Below are positions 8,994-19,740 of a DNA stretch of 22,299 bases, in pieces. Where the stretch lies: assembly GCA_036897625.1 (NCBI GenBank), contig JAYMTA010001026.1, positions 1 through 22,299 of the forward strand, read 5' to 3'. How positions within the stretch are numbered: the first letter of the stretch is position 1; each line of letters starts with the position of its first letter. The notes beneath the pieces are model-generated. The model was given only the letters and a program-made list of their open reading frames with translations. It did no database searches and had not been told where the DNA came from. Made by a program: the position numbers and the translations under genes. This DNA comes from Pelargonium cotyledonis (taxonomy: Eukaryota; Streptophyta; Magnoliopsida; Geraniales; Geraniaceae).

Positions 8994-9204
8994 CGAAAAG
9001 GAAATAATCCAAACTTTTATTGGGCATAAACTCATAGATCAACAGCTTTTCTTCACCATGGATACTGCAACCTATAAGCCTAACTAAATTCTTGTGTTGG
9101 AGCTCAGCAATTAATATAAGCTCATTCCTGAACTCCACAATACCCTGATCAGATCCTTTTGATAGTCTTTTTACTGCAATTTCTCTCCCTCCTTCTAGTT
9201 TTCC
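8994..9204 (-). CDS. Exon 6: kinase N-lobe
   Basis: A 211-nt exon between TTTGCAG|GG and TTCG|GTAATT. It contains the ATP-contacting lysine in IAVKRL, the helix-C glutamate in EFRNE, and [14 protein letters not shown] before the hinge. Confidence 0.9.
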
Positions 9205-9210
9205 CTGCAA

Positions 9211-9228
9211 ATATATATATATATATAC
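9211..9228. repeat. AT microsatellite in intron 5
   Basis: A run of about nine AT units lies just upstream, on the gene strand, of the exon 6 acceptor. Confidence 0.7.
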
Positions 9229-9516
9229 ACAAAGTGAAACACTCAATTTAAGGGCATAAACAAGTATAAAAATTAGCTAGAGACGGATTCAGAACTTCGA
9301 CAAATTAGGTCCAAACTTAAAAATTATTGCAAGCTCAATATGAGTTTAGTTATATAATTATAGTTCATAAAAAATTATTGGTATATACTCCAGTTTTTCA
9401 TAATATTATTGAAGACAAGTTGTAGACACTAAAAATGTGTAGACGAAAAGTAGACTTTCTACAGACAAATGGTGAAGTGATAATCTTAACAACATTCAGT
9501 GTTTTCTTATCGTGTA

Positions 9517-9612
9517 CTAGCTCCCATCGTCCCAAAACAAGTACCATATTTATCACTTGTAAATTTGTCTGAAAACAAGTGTATTGTTTCGTTTTTAGAA
9601 AGTTAGGTATGC
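9517..9612 (+). mobile_element. Possible Stowaway/mariner-type MITE fragment in intron 5
   Basis: TAGCTCCCATCGTCCCAAAA at 9518 resembles the CTCCCTCCGTCCCAAAAT terminus of many plant mariner-like miniature elements, preceded by TA. It is followed by AAGTACCATATTTATCACTTG-type sequence. The opposite terminus is not seen, so it is a fragment if real. Confidence 0.3.
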
Positions 9613-9738
9613 ATGAATTATTATTAACGTCCTTATAAACATACATATATGTGCTCATGGGATAGAAGATCGAGTAAATATACAATCTTATCTAAATTAT
9701 TTCTCCTTGATTTATCATAAAATAGAAAGTTTGTGCAC

Positions 9739-9941
9739 CTTATAAACGGGTCCAAAACCGCCCTGTCCAAGCATGTTTTGGGACAAGAAATTGTCAGTTG
9801 CTTCCTTGATATCTTGGAAGCTATAGACTCTTAAATTATGACCTTTCTCTTCATTTTGAAGCTCATGGGAGTATGCGGTTCTGTGTGGATCAGATGACAC
9901 TAGCTCAAGTATATACTCTGTCTTTTCTTCAATATGCTTCC
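9739..9941 (-). CDS. Exon 5: juxtamembrane region and kinase glycine loop
   Basis: A 203-nt exon between ATTCAG|GG and TATAAG|GTGCAC. It carries the YSFQDIKEATDNF lead-in common to S-domain kinases and the ATP-binding loop LGQGGFGPVYK. It ends in phase 0. Confidence 0.9.
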
Positions 9942-10036
9942 CTGAATTAATTAATTTAAGTATAATCAAATTAATTGATACCTCTACAAATAAAGTACTA
10001 ATATAATTACAAACAAATTAATTAAATATTAATTAC

Positions 10037-10147
10037 CTTTTAGTTTGAAAGCTTTAGCTCTTAAGCACCAAATAAAGATGGCCAACATAAGAAGCATAAT
10101 CAGCAATACAGAAGCTCCAAACCATGCCCATTTCTTTCTTTCTAAAC
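10037..10147 (-). CDS. Exon 4: transmembrane segment
   Basis: A 111-nt exon between TACGTAG|GT and AAAG|GTAATT. It encodes ERKK, then a hydrophobic helix (WFGASVLLIMLLMLAIFIW) and a basic stop-transfer end (RAKAFKLK), placing the kinase in the cytoplasm. Confidence 0.85.
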
Positions 10148-10239
10148 CTACGTACAATCATTAAGTAAACATGATGATTACATATATCTTTTTAATTAGT
10201 TGGTTAATTCATACAAATTAATTAAATATATATACTAAC

Positions 10240-10293
10240 CCTCTTGTTGTCGGGATTTATTGGTTTCTGCACTTTTGAGCGTTTGGTTCAATC
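10240..10293 (-). CDS. Exon 3: juxtamembrane linker
   Basis: A 54-nt exon between TTTCCTCAG|GA and G|GTTAGT, phase 1 at both ends. It encodes a short polar linker before the membrane helix. It is supported by phase and by family gene structure more than by sequence similarity. Confidence 0.65.
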
Positions 10294-10816
10294 CTGAGGA
10301 AATTCAATGCAAAAAAGAAGAAATGAAGAAAGTTAGTTTTTGAAATAACCAAAAATGGTCCATATAATTTAAAACTAACTAATTAATTTGATCATCTTAA
10401 TTACTATCGTAAATTATTTAACCAAAATAATTTATTCCGTCAACTGACTATGTATAGTTGATCATAAAGCTACATCAACGGATTAACAATCAAATTATAA
10501 TAGTCAACTGACGTGATGAACTATTTAAGTTCACATTTTGATATACTATGATGACTAAATTGATTTGTTTTTTAAGTAAATAAACCATTTTAATACATTG
10601 CTGATAGTGCAAATATAAATTTAGGCTTCAATCCAAGACAATGAAAGAATGGGTAGAAATAATGAAAAATATCAAAATAAGCATTAAAAACCAATATGAA
10701 TAGTGTAATTATGTGTGCAAAAGAGACTAACTATAAACTATTTATTTGTAAATTACCCAAAAGTAAAAAGGGTGGATCCAAAGCACAAGTAATTATACAT
10801 GCATAACTATACATAC
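10294..10816 (-). other. Intron 2 of the kinase gene
   Basis: A 523-bp AT-rich intron with GT-AG ends. Nothing else is recognised in it. Confidence 0.7.
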
Positions 10817-11392
10817 CATTTTGTGTACTAGATTTTGGATTAGCATAAGTCAGAAACTGTCCATAATCTAATGCACCAGAATATGCAGAATAATTCATCT
10901 TCTTTTCACTCCAATAAACGCATCCATTTGTTTGAGAGCCTATTGTGCTAAAGCCGACACAATCACAATTTCTCCAGCAATTGTATCTACAATCACTAAG
11001 GCTAGCATTGGCACTTTCTGATATATATGCCCGTAAATTATCCTTCGGGGGAGCGCTGGGGCTATTGAAAATGAACGGAGGATCAATCCGGCATCCGGGA
11101 ACTTCCCATCTCTCACAACCTAGTCCATCGGTGTTTGATCCGTAACATGCATCAATATATGCTAGCTCTACTTCGTTTCGCTTCTCGTATATGATCCCCT
11201 GGAAATCGAGAACCCACTTGGAAACATTACCTCGTAAAACAGAATAAGTGAAATAGTACTCTCCCGCAGATGAAACGTTTGTAAAATCGTAGGTGAATGC
11301 ATCATTCTCTTTGTCGATATAATCAAATTGCTTGTTGTTTAGTACTCCACTCGTCCAAAAGAGCTTCCCTCGCATCTTTACCAACAAACTAC
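10817..11392 (-). CDS. Exon 2: S-locus and PAN-like extracellular region
   Basis: Acceptor CAACAACAG|GT and donor ATG|GTATGT bound a 576-nt exon (phase 1 to phase 1). It completes WDPRRG-SLLVKMRGKL across the junction, as in the family. It holds the cysteine-rich PAN-like segment (CRYNCWRNCDC) and several N-glycosylation sequons. The acceptor has little pyrimidine tract, so it is the least certain junction. Confidence 0.85.
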
Positions 11393-12212
11393 CTGTTGTT
11401 GAAACCGATGCAATCAAAGTTGATTAGAAATAACATGGGCGTAATATTAAAGTTGTAGTCTCACGACTTCATAATAATATGTTCATATGTTTGAGTGGAA
11501 GAAATTATGCAGTCATAATAATGTCTCTATCTTCTCCAAATGAATCGCATATTTCTCAAGTCATTTGTATGATATATAAAAAGTTATAATCCAAACGCAG
11601 AGAAAGTGAATCGTGTTCCATTCTCTTAAATTAAATACACTAGGCCAGAAACTAGAGACCGATCTAGCAAGAGGATTGTGGAGGCAGCTGCCCCTGCTAA
11701 AAGAATTCTTCTTCCGAATATGTTTTATATTTGTATAAAAATTCATATTTATCCCTTAAAATTTGAGAAATAATTGTCTATTATCATTTGTTGAAACTTT
11801 AATTCTCACCCCACTAGAAATTTGATTTTTTGTCTTAATATTTAATATAATTTTCATTTGGACAATTTGCTCCCACGAACCAAAAACTCTATGCCTGTGT
11901 ATGTTCTCGCGGCCGCTAGAAATGGATGTAATCATTGTATAGTGGGAGCATGCTAGCTGCCCATTGTTTTATTTTATAGATATACTCTATATTTATATTA
12001 AAAAAAGTCCTATTTAAAGTCTAAAATTCTTCATATTCATCCTTATTATTTGATAAAATTTAATATCCCGCCCCCACAAGAGCTTTAATGTCGGCCCCTA
12101 TAGTTAGATTTTAATTTTTATAGCTTTCCACTCACAAAACAATAATTCTAGCTCTATATTTGTGTACGCTGAATCTAAATTTTGCCCGAATCCAATGAAA
12201 TTCAAGACATAC
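11393..12212 (-). other. Intron 1 of the kinase gene
   Basis: An 820-bp intron. It contains scattered C-rich fragments such as CTCACCCCACTAGAAATTTG (near 11806) and CCCGCCCCCACAAG (near 12067), which resemble pieces of degraded plant repeats. No complete element has definable ends. Confidence 0.5.
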
Positions 12213-12840
12213 CTCTCCGGGGGTCCCACTCGAGGGTAAAGGCTCCGGTTGAAGGATCGGTCTCCGTTAACCACGACGTAAGGCTCCATTTCTTTCCGGT
12301 TCTTTCATCGAACCCTAGTTTCATCCCAGGAAGAAGTGTGTCCGTAGGATGATCAAAGCTCTGCCACAGCACCCTCTTCTCACTTCCATCACCCTTATTC
12401 AACTCTCTCACCACCAAATTCCCATCTTCTTGCAAGGTAGCGGACGCGTTATTCGTGCCCTCGTTATTCGAATACAGCTCCAAGAAATCCGCTCCGTTGG
12501 ATGTTATCTTCAAGTTTCCGGCAGAGTCTAAGTTGAGAGTTCCAGAATTGTGAAGGATGGGAGCGTCGCGGTTCGCTACCCACACTTTTGTTTCGTCGGG
12601 ATCGTTGGTGTACCATATTCCTAGGTACCACCATTGGCCAAAGTTGAAGAAACCTAAAGTGAATGTGTTTTGGGGAGAAACTAAGTAAGTTGAGAAATCA
12701 AGGTTACCACCTTGTTTGAGGGTGTCCTTTGTGGCTGCTGCTGCTGCAAAACTATAAGGGATGATAAAGAGAGTAGTAGTGATGGTGATAGTTAGGAACA
12801 AGAAATATGATAAGTTTGTGTGGTGATTTTTGGTATGCAT
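12213..12840 (-). CDS. Exon 1: signal peptide and B-lectin domain
   Basis: The exon runs from ATG at 12840 to the donor AG|GTATGT (GT at 12212-12211) and ends in phase 1 inside Gly210. It encodes a leader rich in Ile, Leu and Thr ending in an Ala run, then the mannose-binding-lectin-like domain. Confidence 0.9.
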
Positions 12841-12936
12841 TGTGGACTGGTTTTTCAGCTTGGAAATGTGCTATAAATGGTTGAGGAAATGAGCAACTTA
12901 TATCTCAAGGTTGCTGGTCTCAATGAGACACATACC

Positions 12937-12943
12937 CTATATA
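12937..12943 (-). promoter_or_regulatory. TATA box of the kinase gene
   Basis: Minus-strand TATATAG lies about 97 bp upstream of the ATG, so transcription would start near 12908 with a 5' leader of roughly 70 nt. No other TATA-like run fits better between here and the ATG. A CACGTG core (AAACACGTGATA) lies farther upstream near 13003. Confidence 0.5.
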
Positions 12944-13095
12944 TGCATAACTATTGTATTGTGGATGGTTCAGAAGTATAAGTCAATATAGCCACCACTG
13001 CAAACACGTGATATTCTCATGGTTGAGAAGTATGCACGTGAGGATTAAGTCTGCTTCCATATACACCTACCTCTTCTCTAACTTTAACAGAATAA

Positions 13096-13123
13096 CTAGT
13101 TTTCGATCCCGTGCGTTGCACGG
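13096..13123 (-). mobile_element. Helitron-type 3' terminus
   Basis: On the minus strand the hairpin CCGTGC-AAC-GCACGG (13123-13109) is followed by nine bases and CTAG (13099-13096). The next base is T (13095), as expected for a Helitron inserted between A and T. The element body would extend rightward; its 5' TC end was not found, so its length is unknown. It ends about 255 bp upstream of the kinase ATG. The terminus pattern is seen directly, and class assignment follows the known Helitron 3' structure. Confidence 0.5.
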
Positions 13124-13639
13124 ATAGTAAAAGCTTCTAATAATAACTATTGTCAATATGAATAGAAACAAAAGTTATATAAGATTTAGTGTGGAATATA
13201 AAACAATTATACTATATACATTTTTATTTTGTTCGTATATTTGTATACGGTGCGTACAAATTGATATTGTGTCGATTGTTTGAAATTGATTTTGATTCGC
13301 TAAGAACTTAAACTTATTCACAAACTGTTCAGCTCAATGCTTTAATATTGAAGTAAGATAAATATATTAGCTTGATTAGTTATTTATTTTGTCGAGTTGA
13401 AAATAGATACGACTTTATTGAAACTAAATGACTCTAGTACGTAGTTGCACTAAACTTGTACGTAGTCTAGTGGTTGAGGAGTTTGAAAAGTTAGTTGTGA
13501 GTTGTGTTTTTGGTCATGAATTTGAGGAATCTATATTCGTAACTCTTACCTTGTTGATATCATTTTTTATGCAACAATGCATGCTACCAAATTTTTATCA
13601 TCGGACGGCGAACCATGATCAGTCCGTCGGAGAGAGACC
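13124..13639. other. AT-rich DNA, possibly Helitron interior, no gene recognised
   Basis: There is one short open frame (from 13428) but no protein family match or good coding character. A tRNA-like A box (TAGTCTAGTGG, 13463-13473) is present without a convincing B box. Confidence 0.4.
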
Positions 13640-13918
13640 AGATATGCTTTCTTTTTTCTTTTCCTTTTTCTTTTTTTTAATTTTAAAGTTAAGGGTCTGT
13701 TTGGTGCCCTTTCTTTTTTAATAAGAGGGTATTTTGGTCATTTTACCATCTTGGACAGAGTTTTGGATGAAAAAAGGGATGGAAAGTTTTGTGACTTACT
13801 TTAGGGTAGCCAATAGTTACAAACCATACTTTAGGATAGGTATGTGCAAAAGGTGCATACTTCAGGGTCGGTATGTGTAAAAGGTGCATATTTCAGGGTA
13901 GATATGTATAATTTTCCC
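13640..13918. mobile_element. Right end of a second, related Mutator-like element
   Basis: The end ATATGTATAATTTTCCC (13918) and the preceding sequence parallel the right arm of the 556-1875 element. Shared blocks include AAGGGTCTGTTTGGT (AAGGGTCTATTTGGT there) and GAGGGTATTTTGGTC. Two full 31-bp units (13839-13869, 13870-13900) and a partial third (13901-13918) make up the terminus. No left inverted repeat was found between here and the kinase gene, so this is a truncated copy or an isolated end. Confidence 0.6.
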
Positions 13919-14035
13919 TAAATAGTATAATAATTTTCAGAATAAAAAAAGTTGTGGGGTACGTATAATATTATGGAAGGTTTGTATTATTATGATATGT
14001 TTGAACTATGTGTCTAGATAGAGCTAAACTCATCT

Positions 14036-14458
14036 TATTATGTAGTATAAAGTTTCACACACAAAACCAAATGCCCGTTTTTATGCTAATATATGCTACT
14101 TGAGAATTGTTGGGCCTGAATTTATTAGCGACTTGAAACACACAGGAAGATGTGAGGGCGAAATGATCTGTCGAGGAATTTTCGACGCCGGCGAAGAACA
14201 GACGGCGACCTTGGGAAGAATATTCTGGTGATTTGATTTGAAGCTGTTGCTTACCGATCGGAGCGAGATCTATAAAACAAACACCACCAGAACGATGCAA
14301 CCGGGGTTGGGGTTTCGGTTCACTGCCTCCGAAGTGAGAATCAGTGATCTGTTTCAAGGATGGAAAATCGAGAAGGAAAATGACAGAGGTTCGAGAAACA
14401 GAGTTTTTACTTAGAAAAAAGTGGGATCCCCTCTCTTACTGAGAAGGAGGTATTTATA
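14036..14458 (-). promoter_or_regulatory. Minus-strand TATA box with leader-like sequence (possible LTR piece)
   Basis: CCTATAAATACC (TATA core 14451-14458) is followed on the minus strand by a pyrimidine-rich leader and a run that stays open for about 100 codons (14357-14055) but has no recognised domain. The arrangement resembles the promoter and leader part of plant LTR elements. I could not define both ends. Regard it as an old element fragment at low confidence. Confidence 0.3.
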
Positions 14459-15445
14459 GGATTACTTTGACTTGGGGTGCATGTTCCAGTAGTTTGGACA
14501 ACCGGTGATGAGCTTTTCCAGATCATTAACAGTTATCACGGAGATCAGTGGTTCAGTCCCCGGTTGGCTTCATCGTCGGGGAGAATAAGGAATTTGAATC
14601 CTTTCTCGCCCAAACAATTGATATCTGTCATCTTCACTCTTACGAGGACTCGGCCGACATGCTCCTCACGTGACCTCTTTAATGAAGAGGAATGATCTTC
14701 GAGGAGTAAGTCCTCGTTTGCCGATATCTCTTTTGGGGAGTTGACTGATTGGCTTCCTGGGAAGCTGGTCTCCACACAGGATTCGGTGGTCGACTATGGT
14801 TGGGATTGATTGCTCTATTCATTTGCCTTCCTTCATATCCTCTTGTCGGCCGGTTTGTCCTCCGGTGGCGATTCTGCTATGATCCGATAATGCCGTACCG
14901 GAATGCCACGTATCGAATTCTGATTGGCTTCAAATGTCTTGGGTGTTTTGGGTAGAAACAATTTTCCCCCTACTCCGAGTAACAGTGATTTATCGATGTT
15001 GTTGAGAGTAGACTAAGCCTCTTTCGATGGAGATGCTTCTGAGGAGTTGATTTTCTTTTGCTAGTGAAGCGTGCAAGGTTCGTCGGAGGACTAGCGAGTG
15101 AACTAGGTGATGTCTTTTCGAGCCTTTTACTGAGGTGTTTCTCTTGGCGTGTCGGAGACGAGTTGTTGTCATGTGCTTCTCACGTGGGCGCCCTTTCGTA
15201 TTTATCCCATACGGCGTGTTTCATCTAACGCGAGACGCGTGGCATCCATCGTACGCCCTGATTTTCTTCGATGTCTTGTGATCGTTGATTTCCCTCTTTC
15301 TCCCTTGAAACTCGTACTTGATGATGTCACCAGAGCATGCGTTAGGTGCTGTGATTGGAGGAGAGGAAGTCGCAGGGTCTGAGCAGAGTAGTGGGTCTTT
15401 AGCAGTAACGATTCCTATGCCCTACTCTGTTGCAACTTCCTTCTC
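14459..15445. other. Non-coding DNA between two opposed TATA boxes
   Basis: About 1 kb of moderate GC content with short overlapping frames on both strands and no recognised protein. Its right part (about 15100-15445) leads into the plus-strand promoter-like site. Probably non-coding element sequence. Confidence 0.4.
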
Positions 15446-15452
15446 TATATAA
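15446..15452 (+). promoter_or_regulatory. Plus-strand TATA box of the coiled-coil element
   Basis: TATATAA in a CT-rich setting, followed by a pyrimidine-rich leader. A possible leader intron starts at TTCG|GTAAGTTC (GT near 15591) and ends at TTTTGCAG|GTTTG (near 16027). The first long plus-strand frame begins at 16831, so the leader would be long. Confidence 0.35.
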
Positions 15453-16830
15453 CTTTCCATTGTCTCTTTCCTCTCTTCCGCCATTGTTGCTTCTGAGATT
15501 TTTTGAGAGAGTGATTTACAGTACGTTTATCTTCTTTGGTTGATCGTTGTGGCTGGTTCTACTATCGTTCAAGCTCTGTTTCCCTTGTTCGGTAAGTTCT
15601 TCTTCCTCGCCTTTCCTTTTCTCCTTCGCTGTATGGACCTTCTATTTTTCTTCTTTTCCTTTCTTCCTCTTTCCTTTTCTTTTCCCTTTTTCTTCGATCC
15701 ATTATCTCACAGTACTGTTACTCTGTGTTCCTTTGGAATCGAAGGTTTCTTTGCCAAAAAAGTAGTGCCTTTTTATCGGGAAAAAGCCTTTGAGCAAGAG
15801 CTAGCTCCTTTTGGGTTAGGGTTTTACTTTTCGACATTTGAAAGTCTTCAATGAGACGATCGTTGTGAATAGATCTTACTTTTCTGTTGATAATCGTGTG
15901 GAAGATGATTTTACCCCCCGAGCGATTTAGGGTTTTCAGAATCCTCGAGAAGCTTCGCTCTAGGCCTCCATTTTCTGATTTCCAAGTTTCCCTCACTTCT
16001 TTATTCCCATGGGTTCTGGTTTTGCAGGTTTGTGTTGAAGTTGAACTTTCCATATCTTCGTTCTTCGCTCGGTTCTTCCTGTGAGTATAAGGGCGCTGCT
16101 ATTTTATCTTCAAGTTGTTTTGCTTGAGAATACTCTGTTGTGTCGCTGTAGGGTTGATCTGTGGTTCTGGAGAGTCCAATTTTGGGTTTGTTGGGGAAAA
16201 GTCTCCAACCATAGAGTCCTGTTCTAATCCTGGTCTTTTGCTATGTACTAATTGTTGATGGGTGTCTTCCTTTATCACCTTGATTTTGTACATGCATTTT
16301 GTTAATGTCAATGATGTAAATTTGGTAGTGGATTTTGTTGAATGGAAACTGTATTTTCCCTTTTGATGCTCTGTACTTCACGTTCCTTTCTTTGCATGTT
16401 AGTTCCACTGATGTTAATTTGCTATATTTCTTGTTTCTGATAACATGTCGGCTCTGATAGCCTATTTTTTTTTTGTTGAAGATCTTCTGATATGGTTGAA
16501 GTTCTGTCCCCAAATCCTTGTTTCCTTGAGTTTCAGGGGTTCTTTGGAGAGTCTTCTTTGTTTTCTTCGTATTTTAGATTTGTAGAGTTTTTCTTTGGAG
16601 ATGTCCCCCAAGTGAAGTCCTCATTATGACTGGGCCCACGTCTCCAGTTTATTCTGGGAATAAGTCCTTTCGAGATTTCGCTCCCCAGAACAGACCCTGG
16701 GATGCGGGTAATGTCCCCTTCTGGATTTTTGACTTCCTGGGCATCCTACAATTATTTTTCTTGTGAAAGTTGCATGTTCTTTTACTCATGATTCTGCTTT
16801 GGTGCTCTATAGGTTGTTTCTTTTTTTGAA

Positions 16831-19740
16831 ATGGAGAAGAAGTCTGACTCTCTTAGACCTTCAACCACTGGTTCCCATTCTTTGCGTCATTCTTCTGTAA
16901 AGAAATCTGTAACTCCTTAGCCTGTCGATGTTTCCCTTCCTCCACGGACTTCTTTTGCCTCTCATATCAAGCCTCCAAAAGCCGAGATGGAGAGCGGGCC
17001 AGAGACTTCTCGTCCCAGTTATGGGACATTTACCACTGGTGAAGTGGGCAGTGGAGTTGTCTCAGTGATTCCTCTGTCTACTGATGATGTCGGGGTCTCG
17101 TCCCAAACAGTTCCTTTAAGGGACTCATATCCTGCTGAAATGTTAATTACTGGGGAAAAGATAAAAGTCCCTTCCTTGATCTCTATAGACGAGTTGATTC
17201 TCATAGAAGATGATCGGTACATCCATCCCAAGACCCGGATCGCTGTTGCAACGGGACAGTGCCCTATCATCAGGGATGAGCTCCGTTTATTTGATCCGAT
17301 GACTGTTACCCAGGTTATGGTGGACACCCTCTTTGATGATTTCCAACGAACTTTCGAGGACGAGCTCCCAAAGAAACAAAGAATTCTAGTTTTGACAAGC
17401 CACGAGAAGATGAAATGGTCGTCCAATGTCACCTTTTTTAGAACAAACTCACCCTTCCTGTTGATCCTTTCATCGAAGATGTTGTCAACTATATGGAGAT
17501 AGATCTTCTGCATTTGGTACTGGAGGACTTGAAGAAAATGGTTTGTTTCGCTTCTCTTTTTCGTCTCTCCGGGAGAGAGCCGACTTTGGGGGCTCTCATT
17601 TGTTTTTAAAAGGTGAACAGAATACGTTTTGATGACGCTGGTCTAATAGCTGTGTCGGACCAAACCCTTTTGTTTGAGGATCCTATCATTCCAACATGCA
17701 CAACTTCTTTCTCAAGGGTCTATTTGACTTCCCGATTAGGATGGGGGTCCCCAAATTCCAGACACCGATACATAACACCCATTAGGCCAAGAGGGTATAT
17801 TTGCCACGTCATCTGTGATCCAGCCTGCAGACTTATAAAGATCACATAACAAAAGACGTTTTGTTGGGTAGACTTCCGGACAATCATCGGTATAGTGTTG
17901 ATTTCTTGTTTCGAGATGATGTTTAGTATTATTCAGTGGGTTACCGAAAACCCAGGTCTAACATTAAGCCTCTTCTTTTCTTGATTCTGAATAGTCGGAA
18001 CATGCTGTGGAAGATCCACAGACCTTTTCTCCATCCGACCTTTCGTGACCAATGTCAATTTTGCAAATTTCTTAACATAAACAACCACTGTCTTGCCGCT
18101 GAACATTATATGCTCAGTACGTGTCATTTTGTCCTTTCCTGTTTTCTTTGGTTGTCGGATACACCCTCCTTATTTTTCCACTGATTTGTCCTTTTGTTGG
18201 TTAGCAAAAAGTCTATTCCTGGACTCCTGGATAAAGGAAGGTCGTTTGGTCTATAATACCAACCATGCAAAGGAGAGACCGAAGTGTCTAAAGGATTTGG
18301 GTATTTTCCATTATATTCCTTTCGTAAGTATCGCTCAAGATCCTTGGTGCATTGTGCGGACGCTCTTACTCTTGTTGACAAGAATCTTCTGGAGGTTTCC
18401 ATGTCCCTTTACTTTATTTGGTATTCCTTCCTTCCTGTTGTTCACTTGTGTTTGTTTTATTCTCGATAGGCTACTCGGGCTTCCTCCTTCGTAGGATATA
18501 TCATTAACACCCTTTTTAAAGCGGTGATGGCCGCTCGGAGGATCCGTCACAAGAAGTCTTTGGATCATGACGCCAAAGTTTGAGAGTTGAAGAAGAGGCT
18601 TGAGGAAAAAAAGATGAAATCCCAAGAGGCGGTAGCTGCTGTCCAGGCTGAGCTTGCGGTTTTATGGGAACGACACCTCACCCTAAGCCTGGAGAATCAT
18701 AAGCTAAATGGAACCCTGGAAGGCCAAATGGGTGATTTAGAAATGAGGGTGGCTCGAGCTAAAGAGAAGTCAAATCGGGCTACAAAGGAGAAAGAAGAGG
18801 TTGTTCTCGTAAGAGATGCGGAACTAGCCAAGCTCAAAGAGGAGATGCATGCTTTGACTAAGGAGTTGACCTCATTGAAAAGGGACCCGTCTGACAAAGA
18901 GGAAGAGCTTGCCACTAAGAACATTTCTTTGCTAGAACTCCAAGCTTTCCATAACAGAACGACCGACGAGGAAGCGAAGAGAGAGGCTCAGCTGCTTCTC
19001 AAAGAAGCGGAGATAACCGCCCTTCATGAGCAGATGAAGAAAATAGAGGAACTTGAAGCTGCTCTTCGCCAACAGGAGGAGTTAACCCAGAAACTGACAT
19101 GGGACATGGTTGCTGCCCCGACTGCCCTTTCTCAAGTAATTGAACTCACTATCCTTTCCTTACTTTCTTTCGCCTTTCTTGGGTGTCTCACGTCGCCGTA
19201 CTCTGAAGACGGCCAAAGCAATGCCCCCTACAATTCAAGCGGCAAGGCAACACCCCGAGATCCGAGGGTTCCTTGCTTAGGAACTCAGGTTGGGAAGAGT
19301 CGAGGGGAAATGTAGTGCCTTCAGGGTGATTGCTAGCAAGGGAGTCCCCCAGAATGATCTTATCGACTGGCACCGTGCTTCAGCCACCCATCCAGACCTG
19401 AGGAGAATCCACCCTCAATTCCCTTTCAATGTCGAAGAAGTGGTGATGTCTCGGGAGCATGACCTCTGATGGTCCGATGGGAAGCCCTGGGTGCCTCCTC
19501 CTGTGAAGAACCAAGGGACTTATGCAACCATATTGGGTGAGGATCGTGTCTCTACGAATCTTTCTATGAAGGAGGTCTGCCGGATAGAATCCATTCGGAG
19601 ACAGCACAAGGAATGGCTGACAAAGTGTGACCTCTTGTTAGGCCCATTTCATCAAGGGAGCATACGATACTCCATGTGCGGAGTTCACAATCCCAAAGAA
19701 CATCCAGTCCCAGGTTGGCGGAGTTGAACCCACCTCTCGA
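16831..19740 (+). mobile_element. Broken transposon-like coding region with coiled coil
   Basis: Plus-strand pieces follow one another in several frames. The N-terminal part starts MEKKSDSLRPS at 16831. A long segment ends near 17502 and includes SIDELILIEDDRYIHP. A middle part has HNFFLKGLFDFPIRMGVP (about 17690), which recalls the N-terminal domain of plant 'putative transposon protein' families (PF04195-like, from memory). Next come the coiled-coil block (18587-19315) and a C-terminal part to about 19740. Whether this belongs to a retroelement or another class is unclear, since no reverse transcriptase, integrase or transposase is visible. It is broken in several places and treated as a fossil. 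The tandem array at 20065 lies just downstream. Confidence 0.45.
18587..19120 (+). other. Coiled-coil segment of the element-derived protein
   Basis: About 180 codons form a nearly uninterrupted Lys/Glu/Leu-rich heptad pattern (RLEEKKMKSQEAVAAVQAEL, then KEEMHALTKELTSLKR, then EEAKREAQLLLKEAEITALH) and end near VIE. The extended amphipathic helix is plain from composition and periodicity, suggesting oligomerisation. After about 19130 the frame becomes hydrophobic and unlike the coil. Confidence 0.75.

Larger units (their letters stand above)
6982..12840 (-). pseudogene. G-type lectin S-receptor-like Ser/Thr kinase, CES101-like, with in-frame stop
   Basis: This is a host plasma-membrane receptor-like kinase with nine exons. 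Every junction is GT-AG and phases agree; exon lengths sum to 2508 nt (836 codons including TAG at 6982-6984). Domains: hydrophobic signal peptide (1 to about 36), B-lectin domain (WVANRD 87-92, LWQSFDHPTD 158-167), reduced S-locus region, PAN-like cysteines (344, 348, 352, 354, 367), transmembrane helix (428-448), then kinase: GQGGFG 515-520, K536, E552, HRD 631-633, DFG 651-653, SPEYAMEG. Only one Met lies upstream of the signal peptide, which fixes the start. HKHS, LKVIHRD and NNSF motifs resemble Arabidopsis CES101, recalled from memory. Codon 626 is TGA where relatives have Arg, so the product would end at 625 residues without catalytic loop, activation segment or C-lobe. No other defect was found; recent loss or a sequencing error are both possible. 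Confidence 0.85.

Noticed and set aside
9398-9685. 95-codon minus-strand frame inside intron 5
   Set aside because: It lies between well-supported splice sites of the kinase gene and has no protein similarity that I recognise.
11906-11914. GCGGCCGC site in intron 1, possible cloning artefact
   Set aside because: A single 8-bp site with no adjoining vector-like sequence. Natural occurrence is adequate.
13463-13473. tRNA-like A box (TAGTCTAGTGG), possible SINE or tRNA
   Set aside because: No B box (GGTTCGANNCC) at the proper distance and no cloverleaf. At best a decayed SINE.
13428-13721. 97-codon plus-strand open frame
   Set aside because: It runs into the T-rich Mutator-like terminus and shows no domain, so it is probably chance.
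16099-16513. Minus-strand frames in the leader of the coiled-coil element
   Set aside because: They lie opposite the T-rich plus-strand leader, have lysine-rich composition and no motif, so they are probably shadows.
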